Positions 1 to 8,839 of a stretch of DNA of 21,248 nt are shown one piece after another. The notes under the pieces are model-generated. The model saw nothing but the letters and a program-made list of their open reading frames with translations. It searched no databases and had not been told where the DNA came from. Numbering within the stretch: position 1 is the first letter of the stretch; each line of letters begins with the position of its first letter. Made by a program: the position numbers and the translations under genes. Location: the NCBI GenBank assembly GCA_022539475.1, contig VCMS01000521.1, positions 1 to 21,248 on the forward strand, read 5' to 3'. Source of the DNA: Gracilaria domingensis (lineage: Eukaryota > Rhodophyta > Florideophyceae > Gracilariales > Gracilariaceae).

Positions 1-539
1 GATGAACGACACCGTTTTGGTCATAACTCTTCGATACTATCGACAGCCAACTTAACGGGAGTTGGCAAAGGAATTCTTGGCAGATTTCACGCAAAATTGT
101 TGTGAATGGCCCAATACAAAATGTCCCAACGGCAAGGATGGAGTGAAAGCTTCAGGACGCGTGCCGCGCCCCGCACGATACCCACCCCGTTTCAATGTGA
201 TCTCCGAAGAGTACGTGTCTCCTGATTCGTCAAGCGATGTCTTGGTACATAACTTCCAACGCATCCCACTTATGCCTAGGGCCGCTCCTTCAGGCAGGCG
301 ATGGAGGATAGAAACCGTCACGGTTCAAAGGTTGAGGACTCGATACAAGATTCCGCAGCTGCTCCAAGAGGAACGAGGCCGAGGAAAGCCAGTAACTCCG
401 ATGTCATCGTCAGTCGCTCGATGATGCGACAATGGAAAAGTAGAGCACCGCGGGCGCGTGCAGTGGGGCGAAAGATACGTTCCAGATGGGTTCTCCCCCC
501 TCATGACTTTGATGACACAGCGCACGCCTAAATGCTCTA

Positions 540-1411
540 GGTGTGGTGCGAGAAGCATAGACAAGTCGCGAATGCAGGGTTGGTGTCGGAGGTAGTGAGG
601 AGTGGTGGAGGGCCCATGGTCAATATTTGCCATCGGATACATCTTTGGAAGGCAACGTTCAGTTCGTGCTTCAGCAGACCACCATACTGGCATCCGCGAT
701 AAAACAGCGAGTACGGACGAAATGGCTGAACGATGATATGGACAATACTGCGTAGACATCATGCACTCCCAGCTCGACCAGGAGGACATTTCGTTTGTAT
801 TCTGCAGTAATCGACCAGTTGGAGACTGGGAAGAGATTTTGCGAGAGCACAAGTCGGAGGGACGCAAGCGGAAAGAAAACCCGCATCATTTTAAGTGGAT
901 TCGACGCCCATGAACTTCATTCGTTCTCGTTCGAACCCCTTGAAAACCCTGCGCGTAATACTACTGGCCTGTTTGGGGCGACGGAGTACGCCGTGCATGG
1001 CGTAGGGATCGGAAACCCGGTACGCGGAACAGAAGGTAATGGTGAACTATCAGAACTTCAACTACGTTTCAGCTCGCTATCCTGGCCACTATTCTATCAT
1101 TGACCAGTTCCAAATCTTACGCCTGGGGAGAGTCTCCGATGGAGAGTGAAGAGTGGTAGAAGAATTCGAACCGCGAAGGCTCGTCCAGAACAAAAGTCGA
1201 GGCAGCTACTGATGGAGCTGATAGCGAGGTTCTCGAATCCCGGGGATGTAGTGGTTGATCTCTACTCCGGACGTTCTCCGGCGCGCTGGCATGTATGGAT
1301 ATTGAGGGGCCTCGGCGTTTCATTGGATGTGAGCAAGATGAGCAGTGTTTCTCTCATGCCAAGCACATGCTATTGTGCATTACGCAAGAAAGGTGTGGCG
1401 CAATGAATTGA
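540..1411 (+). pseudogene. broken amino-DNA-methyltransferase (N4/N6 MTase-like) domain
   Basis: This is a decayed methyltransferase frame that can be followed only by switching reading frames. The clearest part is at about 1191-1411: the residues SRQLLMELIARFSNPGDVVV followed by DLYSG (about 1200-1270) match the S-x-NPGDVVLDPF-G motif I of the N4/N6 amino-methyltransferase family, where S-adenosylmethionine binds. The frame then breaks near 1267-1270, where one base seems lost, and resumes as FSGALACMDIEG and RRFIGCEQDEQ, the usual acidic end of the motif II region. It stops at 1409-1411. Upstream pieces with coding character lie at about 610-750, 759-910 and 1040-1149, separated by shifts or stops (for example TGA at 1147-1149). 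I could not find a clear DPPY/SPPW catalytic motif, so the specificity (4mC or 6mA) is unknown. The start is not defined. It sits directly before a SET domain and may once have been fused to it. Confidence 0.6.
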
Positions 1412-2249
1412 AGATGAAAGAACCGGTTACGAATGAGGTAGTTCAAGCGTCTTATGTGGTGGATGCCAAATTTCCTGAACGGAAACGAAAGACTTCGACT
1501 ATATGGAATGCACCCAAGGGATTCCCATCGTACCAATCTTTCCCATTCCATATCATGTCGTACCTATCCACCTATTGGAATGAACCTGGTCTTATCACTA
1601 CGTACAAAGAGAAACCGTTCCATGAGTGGCCACTTGCCTTACAAGGGAAGATGACTACGTTGGACAGTCACACTTTACTCTCTGTCGAGGCGACATCGCT
1701 ATGGCTCTATGTGAAGAAGTCGAATATCAAACATGCAGCAAGTGAAATGGAGTATTTACGAGTAGGGGCGTTTTCCGAAGGAAAGGTTATTGGATACTTT
1801 TATCGGACCTTGGTGTATCATGATCTAAGCCGACCAATACCACACATCTGACGTATGGAGACGGAATGCTGGGGCCACTGCATCTCGGTTCAGGAAGTAT
1901 TGCATGCAAGTGAGGGTGAAGGGCAAATGTACAACACTCTCCCGCATTATGATACTGAAGTCAACGCTGGTCATGCCTGGATAGTTCCTGCTCCTTTCTG
2001 TGTAGCGGGCTATATCAATGACGCGTCATATCGTGAAGGTGATGAGGACAAGGAATTGGAAGAAATGGATTCTAAAATGGCACGCAACCAAATGTATTCA
2101 TTCGCCAGCCCACAGAGTATCAGGCTACAACTTTGGGGCTTTTGGAGAACTACAGACGCCTCGTAGTCACGGCCTCAAGGGACATTAAGGAGCACGACGA
2201 AATTTACGTTGACTATGGACCCACATATCCTTGGGAAAGGTTAACCTAG
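1387..2249 (+). pseudogene. broken SET-domain methyltransferase
   Basis: A SET domain (protein-lysine methyltransferase fold) is read in frame 1 from about 1387 to 1848, through an in-frame TGA at 1849-1851, and on to about 2130. It then shifts frame and ends at the TAG at 2247-2249. The SET landmarks are the N-terminal strand pair VGAFSEGKVIGYFY (about 1759-1803), the GYINDASY segment (about 2008-2031) in place of the usual NHSC-PN region, and the C-terminal ASRDIKEHDEIYVDYG (about 2172-2219) followed by PTYPW. The final DEIYVDYG matches the conserved catalytic-tyrosine strand of SET domains. No Pre-SET or Post-SET cysteine clusters are visible. The preceding methyltransferase frame runs into this one with only a one-frame offset at 1400-1415, so one fused protein is possible in the ancestor. 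At least one stop and one shift make the present copy non-functional unless recoded. Confidence 0.6.
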
Positions 2250-2712
2250 GTTTCAGACAATGTCCTTGAACTTCGTATGGGCTCAATGTAGTGAGAAAAG
2301 CTTTTTGTTGAAGTAAATTGTATTGAACACTTGTGCTATGATTGCAGAAACACTACTCATATGTACACTCAAGCTGTACTGTGTAACATATTGATGCATA
2401 TAGTGGTATGAAAGATCGTTGAAAGTGCCGTACTTGTATATGCAGGGCGCAACATCCGGGAAAATCGGACCAAGTCCGGATTATGGACCCGGGAAAGGTC
2501 CAAAAATTGAATGCCGATCCGCCACAAATGCTGCAGAATGCTTTTCTCCATATATGCAGTACGAGGTTAAATTCCCCTCCCCTTCACATATCAGTCCTGC
2601 ACACCGAGTACGTGACCCTCACATATCACTCTCAATCATATACCTTCAGTATCGTTCACGTTTCTATATCTGTTCCGTAATACTACCGCGCACGAAGGCC
2701 GAAGGATCTCGG
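2250..2712. promoter_or_regulatory. intergenic region and probable 5' leader of the coiled-coil gene
   Basis: About 460 bases lie between the SET remnant and the first convincing start at 2713. The left part (2290-2420) is A/T-rich and the right part (2560-2680) is pyrimidine-rich, with C/T runs typical of a transcription start area. The frame of the downstream gene is open upward to 2419, but the encoded residues do not resemble the rest of the protein and I treat them as leader. No clear TATA box was picked out. Confidence 0.3.
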
Positions 2713-4338
2713 ATGGCCCCTCAACGTGCGGAGCATGCAGGTGGTAAACCGCGAAAGGCATCGGTACCGCCGGAGCGCTGGGATACTGGGGTGGCCAAAC
2801 GTAGGAGCGCGGTCGTCTCACGAAGTAGTGCTACTAATGGGAGAGGTAGCCGAGGCCGAGCACCTCGTGCTGGACTTCGCAAACCAAAATCTTCATCTAC
2901 AGTATCGGAAGTAAAACCGAGAAGGAGGTCAGGAGCTTCCACATGCACTACGGAACGCACAGTAAGTGAAACCGTTCAAGCCAAGGATAGTGCAATGCGT
3001 GGGCCTGTTACACGCCACATGGCTGCAATGGAAGAGCCAAGGGTCAGTGATGATGAAAATGTAGATGTCAAAGCGATGAAAGGAAATAAGAGAAGAACGG
3101 CTGTACGTCAGAATGTAAGGAGGACAAGAGGCAGTGGAGGAACAGAAGGTCCTCGTATCGATGATTGTTTTGACAAGGTGAGAACTGCGGATGACAATGC
3201 GGAGATGGAAACCGTGGATTGCGCCATCGTGAGAGCCGAACCTAGAGCCGAACCTGGGGATAGGGTGATACCCAGAAGCGCTGCCGGAACAGAACGTAAC
3301 AGTTATGATTCTAGAAAAGTGAAGAGGAACGAGAAAATGAATGAGGGTGTCTCTCGTGCCAAGAAAGGCAGTGGAAGAAAGGAGCGGGAGTCCACGGACG
3401 CAGTAGATATCCCAAGTGACGTCGAGGACAAGGATAACGTGGAGGCGAACGATAACGTGGACGCCGGAAATGCAACGCATATGGCTCCCATCGAAGGTAG
3501 GCATGATTCCGTCCCTCATATTGGGTCCAGACAAAAGGAAGACGAAGACGAAGACGAGATACAACCGACACCAGTCACAGGTGAGTCACAGAGAAACAGG
3601 TTCAATCAGGTCAGAAGAAGGACGAACCATGGAAATGAGAATAGACGGGTAGGGAACGATCGGCAACCTGTCATTGCAAACGCCCGTAGAGAAGTATGGA
3701 ACGATAAAGATGTTGATCGTGGTGATTTGTCACGGAGCTTTTCCCTGCATGGTGCAATGGAAGAAGATGAAAATGAATCCCTTACTCCGCGATACGAGCT
3801 TTTGGAAAAGATCGGGAAACTGAAGGGAGATCTGTATCGTACAATAGATGACAAGCAAAGTCTGAAAATGAGCGTACGACTTGCTCAGAAGAACATAGAG
3901 CAACTGGAGGTTAAGGTCAGAGAACAAGAGGTTCTCATACACTCCTTGAGAGAGGCTCTCAGACGTGGAGGGAAAAGGAACGAACGTGACAGTAACAAGA
4001 GCAGGAAGCGGTACAACATTGACGTGAACGACGAGTTTGTTGGTGTTGCGAAGACCGTCTATGACTCCATACTTCAATACGCCAAAGACGAGACAAGAGA
4101 GCTATGCTTCGAGATGAGTATACCGGCAAGGAACTGGGGCAACCGAAGTGAGACAGTTGGACCTGAGAAAGACGACAGTGTGCTGGTTGTTGATGGGAAG
4201 GAGATAGTGCCAAGGTGCCCAATGGATCTTGCCATGGAGATGAGGGCGTACACGCCATCCGTACGTGGTGGAGGCGACCATTTGTTGATGCAAATTGTGG
4301 AGACGGAGGTAATGAAGTCACGTTGGGAATCTATCTGA
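2713..4338 (+). CDS. basic, disordered coiled-coil protein of unknown family (first part)
   Basis: I do not recognise this protein. From the ATG at 2713 it gives 541 residues. The first ~330 residues are low-complexity, rich in Arg, Lys, Ser, Glu and Asp, with short internal repeats (RAEPRAEP near 3236-3256; DKDNVEANDNVDAGN near 3427-3471), which suggests a disordered, possibly nucleic-acid-binding region. Residues ~361-416 (RYELLEKIGKLKG onward, to HSLREAL) have heptad spacing and form a likely coiled coil. After this comes a more globular part (about 4018-4335). The frame ends at TGA 4336-4338, but the same frame is open again immediately afterwards for 308 codons. The original gene was therefore probably one ~850-residue protein. 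The upstream ATG at 2419 is less likely, because the 98 extra residues differ in composition. The gene runs toward transposase copy A and may belong to the same mobile element; that is inference from spacing only. Confidence 0.6.
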   Translation: MAPQRAEHAGGKPRKASVPPERWDTGVAKRRSAVVSRSSATNGRGSRGRAPRAGLRKPKSSSTVSEVKPRRRSGASTCTTERTVSETVQAKDSAMRGPVTRHMAAMEEPRVSDDENVDVKAMKGNKRRTAVRQNVRRTRGSGGTEGPRIDDCFDKVRTADDNAEMETVDCAIVRAEPRAEPGDRVIPRSAAGTERNSYDSRKVKRNEKMNEGVSRAKKGSGRKERESTDAVDIPSDVEDKDNVEANDNVDAGNATHMAPIEGRHDSVPHIGSRQKEDEDEDEIQPTPVTGESQRNRFNQVRRRTNHGNENRRVGNDRQPVIANARREVWNDKDVDRGDLSRSFSLHGAMEEDENESLTPRYELLEKIGKLKGDLYRTIDDKQSLKMSVRLAQKNIEQLEVKVREQEVLIHSLREALRRGGKRNERDSNKSRKRYNIDVNDEFVGVAKTVYDSILQYAKDETRELCFEMSIPARNWGNRSETVGPEKDDSVLVVDGKEIVPRCPMDLAMEMRAYTPSVRGGGDHLLMQIVETEVMKSRWESI

Positions 4339-4341
4339 CGA

Positions 4342-5265
4342 ATGAAAATGGAAGATGACTGTGTGAAACAGTTAACGCACGACATTTGTTTGCGCAGAAG
4401 GTTGAAACAGGCTTTAAGTGATGCAATAGGTGTTCCAAAACGCCATGCGAAGGAGAAGTTATTGATGGGACTAGGTTACGACATGCTTGTAAGGACCCCG
4501 ATAAAAAATGATGAAAGGGAGCAGAACAAGTATGAAACACAAACCAGAGAGGTACGTGAAAAACTCCTACCCAAAGATGCAAATGGATGTGAGATTCTGT
4601 CGTCGTGGAGAACTCAGAAGGTAGAAGATATATGTTTCTCGGGCTTTAACCCATATCATGCAACCGAAGATGAACCATGTGACTTGCTTTTTCGGAACAG
4701 CCTGAGCTTGGAGGTGCTGCGTGAGTTCATGGGCTACGACGTTTTACAAACAAGTTCGAGGAATACCGAAGAGAGGGACCCAGTGGATGGAACAATTATG
4801 CATCTGGCACGTCTTGATGCCTGGATAGCGTCCGTTGTTCGCGCGACAGAGTCTGAACGAGGGAGAGGTGGTAAGAGACAAGTGTTGTTCTCCAACTTGT
4901 TCCGGAAATATCTACCACTGGCACTTGAGAGTATACTGAAGACCGTGAGGGTCCGCATGCAGCAGAGTTATCCAACAGAGTTCAGAAATAACCCATCGAA
5001 TGCTGAAGATGCGCGGCAGGGAAATGATGACCGGGTGGGCACTGTGGTTTACTGGATTCCGTCGAAAAGGAAAATGTACCTTGCTGTCCGAGAAGATGTG
5101 TTTATGGGAGAGATCTCTGAGAAGCTCGGAGCTGTACTGGATTGCTATGTTGGATGCTGCAGTCGGGGAGACCATATGTTCTACGACATAACTGCAGAGA
5201 GGGATGTGAGGGAAAGGTCTGTGCAAGAAGGATTACATGAGGAGAATTGGATAGAACGTCGCTAA
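4342..5265 (+). CDS. C-terminal part of the coiled-coil protein, after an in-frame TGA
   Basis: This 307-residue reading frame is in the same frame as the preceding ORF, separated from it by only TGA and one CGA codon. It ends at a TAA at 5263-5265. The sequence is mixed-charge and globular, with no motif I can name. The long open frame without further stops argues that it is, or recently was, translated as the C-terminal domain of the upstream protein, and not as an independent gene. Possible explanations are a recent nonsense mutation (CGA to TGA), stop readthrough (TGA followed by C is a leaky context in many eukaryotes), or separate initiation at the ATG at 4342. The end lies 16 bp from the stop of the opposing transposase gene, so the two transcripts must overlap in their 3' ends. 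Confidence 0.55.
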   Translation: MKMEDDCVKQLTHDICLRRRLKQALSDAIGVPKRHAKEKLLMGLGYDMLVRTPIKNDEREQNKYETQTREVREKLLPKDANGCEILSSWRTQKVEDICFSGFNPYHATEDEPCDLLFRNSLSLEVLREFMGYDVLQTSSRNTEERDPVDGTIMHLARLDAWIASVVRATESERGRGGKRQVLFSNLFRKYLPLALESILKTVRVRMQQSYPTEFRNNPSNAEDARQGNDDRVGTVVYWIPSKRKMYLAVREDVFMGEISEKLGAVLDCYVGCCSRGDHMFYDITAERDVRERSVQEGLHEENWIERR

Positions 5266-5281
5266 TGCATTATGGTTTACG

Positions 5282-8200
5282 TTACGAAAGTTTGGCGATT
5301 GGATGGTAGTGTAAACGAGCTCGGGGATTGCGATAGAATCTGTTAATGTAGAATCGGTGGAACTTCCAGTGCAATGGAGGGAAAAAGGGGCGTGCAGGAT
5401 AGTTTTGTCGGAGGATGTGTACCGAGCCTTTGATCGAAGAGAATGGGACGAGACCGAACCATGGGGATACAGATGCAGTTGTTGACCGTTTTAGAGAATT
5501 GGAGGTTTGCAATGTGTGATCTTCCTCTTCATCCGTGGCCCAGCGGAGGGAAATGCAGTTCAAGGATTCGTCAATGTTATCCAACGGCTCCGTTACCTCG
5601 AAGAAGCGAACAAAGGCAAATTCAGAATCGGAATTGCTTTGGTTACATCTGCTAAAGCGAACCAGGGCAAAGACTTTGCATACCCATGCGGTCGGGAAGT
5701 CACAACCGGGAGGAGGAGTTCCATTAACCAGGACGGTAGAGAATTTTGGGGACTTGGAAGGGCCGAAAGAAGTGGTTGCAAAAATACGTTCACACAAAGA
5801 GACCTCCGGCTCTCGCAGTCTAATGCATTGAAAGTGACGATCGTAGTCATCCAGCGAGGGGCAGAATCCAGAAACAATGTAAGCGGAGTTAACGACGGTG
5901 ATTTTGATGTCATGGGGGTTGTCCAACGGTTGAAGAGTTTCTAAGCTTAGGGTACGGAAGGAAGAGAGGGCGTCGCGAGAGATTTGGTTGATGAACTGCA
6001 ATGTAGTTTTGGAGAACAAATCTGTGAGAGCAGATGACGTGACGTTTGGATGGGACCGTAGATACTTGTCGGCCGTGATGATGTCGAAGAGGGAGAATGA
6101 ACTACCATCACTAACCATGGAGGGACACCGCTGCGACAAACGACTGGCCGAGTTGGTAGACATGGAGAAGTGTTTCCTTACCGAGATGGAGTGTAAGAAA
6201 TCCTGCGACTCTTGGATTGAGTCCACTGTTTCCTTATGCGCAGTTGATCTTCTGCGAGAGGTACGGCGGTAGTGGTTCTTGAAGAGGAGATGCGCGTGCT
6301 CGTACACACCTGCATCACCGAAATGGAGGCCTCCGTATCGACGGATGTCTGGAATGATGTGATCCAGGAGATGGAATTTGAGAGTACGAAAGTTGGAGGC
6401 TTGGTATGGACCCAAAACTGAGACAGTTTGAGTCTTGAAGTTCTTGATGAGAGTCTCCAAAGAGCGTAAGCGATCATCAGTCCATTCTGGGGCAGTGTAG
6501 TAGTGAAGAACGTTATTGACGAGATCGACGTAAGAGGTGAAAATGGTGGTTATTGGGGCGGGAGATACTTCACCGCAGCAACGGTCGAAGAATGCACCGA
6601 TGAAGGGGAAGACCATGTCGAGGGCGCGATAGTCCTTTGCTTCTAGCATGCCTCTGATTCCGTCAGTGGTGAAGAAGCCGTTGAGAGACTTACCCTTTTC
6701 AGATGTCGAGAAATCAATGTGAAGCCCTGGAGCCGGAAACGAGCGTTCGATGTCAGCTAGGATGGAGTTGGCGTGAGTAAGAATAGATGTTCTGATGGAC
6801 GGAAACGACCTGGAGGATCCATTGAAGCCCACGGAAGTGTGAAGAGAATCGGACTTCAGGCGTTCGATTGTGGCGAGTTTTATGAGTTTAGAGATGCCAA
6901 GGTGAAAGTTGTGAAGGGGCTCGAAGGAGAAGATTGAAAAAGGAGTGAGCAGTGAAGAGATGTTGAGAAGAGGGTAAGATTCCAGAAAGGACTTGTATGG
7001 AGAGAGAGAGGTGGAGTGGAGAAGTTCTGCAGCTTCTTCTTTGAGGTTCCTTGCAACCCGTGGTCTATGGGAGAGGAGAGCAGAATCTGCCTCGAGAAGT
7101 AGGTCATCATTTTTTTTTGCAAAGTGTGTGAGAGGGTTCGCTCTGTGAGAATAGGTTGGTAGAGGTTGAGTTTTGAACGAGGGAGGAGACACCGGTGGCA
7201 GGGTTTGCTTGGCTTTGTGCCATGAAGTACTGCGAGAATGTCCTTGGCTTCGGGGATGTCAGCGCTGTAGTTGGAAATGACTGGATGGCATTGACGAAGG
7301 ACTCCTTTGGCGTCGCGGAAGGGAAAACCCTTCATACCGATATGATACAGAGGTTTGAGGATGATTTCTAGGGACTCCTGGACGAGCTGCATGCGCACAA
7401 TGCGGGTCACACTGGGGGTTGAGGGAGCGACTTCCAAGGAATCTGTGTTAGTGGAGGACGAGTCGGAGGTGAAGGATGTGGGTATGTATCCGACGAGTGT
7501 GTAGTTCTGCGTGATGCACTTTCTGCGGAAGGAGTCATTGAAATTGAGGAGGGTGATGTGAAGAGGATACGACGTAACAGAAGAACTTTTCAAAGAGGTG
7601 GAAGACTTGTCTGAATATAGTTGAACGAGGCCGACGAACGAGTCTGTGCCGGTGATACTGGGATCGTGCCAGATGACGTCGGGGTCCGGAGAATGCATGA
7701 TATGCCTCTTGATAGTCGGGACGACATGGCGGCCGAGTTCCGAAGCCATAGGGTGTGCGATTGCGGTAGTTCCTGTTCTTGAAGCTTGTTTGACCGGATG
7801 AAAGAAGGAGTTGCTGTGGGATGCGAGACGAAGTTGTTGTAGGAGAACCTGAACGGGGTCCCTGAGGTAGAGGGTGGCGGAGAAGTTATGGTTTTTGTCA
7901 TGGATGATGGTTGAGGTGAACCCAATGGAGCTGACTGTTTCTTCGAAGATTTTGGAGTGCAGTTTCAGACATTCGGCAGCGGAAGTGATGGAGGTCTGGA
8001 AGAGGGAAGAGGGAAAGGTGGATTGCTTGAGAATGTTGATGAGCTCGTCAGCAGAACGCTTTCCGAGTTTTGTGGCGATGGAGGATATGTAGGTGACGAG
8101 GTTATGGATGTGGTCTTTCTGTGAGGGTGGAGAGGGGGAGAAGGCGTTACCTGAGCCTGTGGAAGGGGACTGGGAGGCGAGTTGGTGATGCGGGCTGAGT

Positions 8201-8493
8201 ATCTGTGCTGCGTCGGATGAGCGTAGGGAGAGGGCAAGCTGTTCCTGGAGATAAGGATCGTCGTCTGCGAGTGCTACGTTATCGGACGGGCGGTTAGAGG
8301 GGGGGAAGAAAGGGGGTTCGGTGTTTTTGAGTCTGCGGCGCTTGGTTCGGGGAGGGAAGTGGGATCCTCGATGAGGTGTTGGGGTGAGAAACGGGTTTGG
8401 GTCATTCCTGTGTCTGCATCGCTTCTGATGCTGGGCGAGAGAGGCGAGGGACTGTGTATGGAATGAGCAGCGGGGGAAACAACAGTTGTGCAT
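5282..8493 (-). CDS. KDZ/Plavaka-like DDE transposase, copy A (one -1 shift at an A9 run)
   Basis: Predicted cut-and-paste transposase of about 1,070 residues. It starts at ATG 8493 and is read in one frame to the A-run (T at 7110-7118 on the + strand), then in the -1 frame to TAA 5282-5284. The N-terminus carries a probable C2HC zinc finger (Cys 5 and 9, then HQKRC). After a disordered Pro/Ser region comes the catalytic core. Asp295 is in LYSDKSS, followed by YPLHITLLNF and VGYIP. Asp412 is in ADIPEA, followed by C432-x2-C435. A Glu in GVYEHAHLLF (codon 6299-6301) is followed by basic residues. These match the KDZ/Plavaka pattern LfsDkT..hPvyltlgN..R..gylP, then D-x-PE..C-x-x-C, then a Glu-His motif before an Arg-rich stretch. 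The second-half frame has only a GTG as its first possible start, so it is unlikely to be translated alone. Apart from the A9 point no stops are seen, so this copy may be active or recently active. Confidence 0.75.
7110..7118 (-). other. A9 homopolymer where transposase copy A changes frame (-1)
   Basis: In the coding direction the sequence is CAA AAA AAA ATG, a perfect A-AAA-AAA slippery string. The frame upstream (ending HTLQKK) joins the downstream frame (NDDLLLEAD) exactly here, because a -1 slip gives a protein that aligns along its length with copy B. Copy B has no A-run at the matching place and reads straight through. Possible causes are one lost A in the genome, one lost A in the assembly, or ribosomal or polymerase slippage. 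Confidence 0.7.
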
Positions 8494-8780
8494 GGCTGGG
8501 TGAGAGGGTATGAAAGTAGTAAGGGAAGTTGCTTGCAGAGGGAGGTCGGTGGTGATGGTGCGGCGCAGAATCTTGGAGCACCCTGCAGGAGAGAGTATAA
8601 AGTGTGTTTATACGCCACCAACTCCACCGTGCACGTGATCGTTTACGTACCTTTCCTGCATGTTTCAGTGTGGGGAGGATTTCGAACTTTTCTGAACACA
8701 ACTTTCAAAAATTTTCGCGGACGGCGCATTACGCGGCCGGAGATGATTGACGTACAGTGTGGCTGCGATTGAAGTTCTTC
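8494..8780. promoter_or_regulatory. divergent promoter region between transposase A and the + strand exon cluster
   Basis: A TATAAA on the + strand at 8596-8601 and a TATAAA on the - strand at 8607-8612 lie 5 bp apart, facing opposite ways. A palindromic CACGTG (G-box/E-box) sits at 8632-8637. The - strand TATA is about 114 bp upstream of the transposase ATG at 8493, a normal distance for a core promoter plus short leader. Copy B has CACGTG at a similar distance from its ATG (17543-17548, about 130 bp against about 139 bp here). Confidence 0.45.
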
Positions 8781-8839
8781 TTCTGTGAGCTTCAGTGGCG
8801 TTGCCTCTCAGAGTTCTGTCCTGGGATGTGAAACGTGCG

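Noticed and set aside
325..867. 180-residue ORF on the - strand
   Set aside because: It lies antisense to the methyltransferase pieces, is rich in Ser/Arg/Pro, and has no domain; treated as a shadow.
2929..3564. 211-residue ORF on the - strand within the coiled-coil gene
   Set aside because: Antisense to a much longer ORF with consistent composition; no motif.
1849..4338. A changed genetic code in which TGA is a sense codon
   Set aside because: The Ulp1-like gene ends naturally at TGA (13320-13322), other breaks use TAA and TAG, and frame shifts accompany several TGA codons, so decay is simpler.
4336..4338. TGA as a selenocysteine codon in the coiled-coil gene
   Set aside because: No selenoprotein family match and no recognisable redox motif around it; I could not identify a SECIS element by eye.
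7190..7192. Independent start for the second half of transposase copy A
   Set aside because: The first possible start is a GTG inside the overlapping frame, and alignment with copy B shows that the two halves form one protein.
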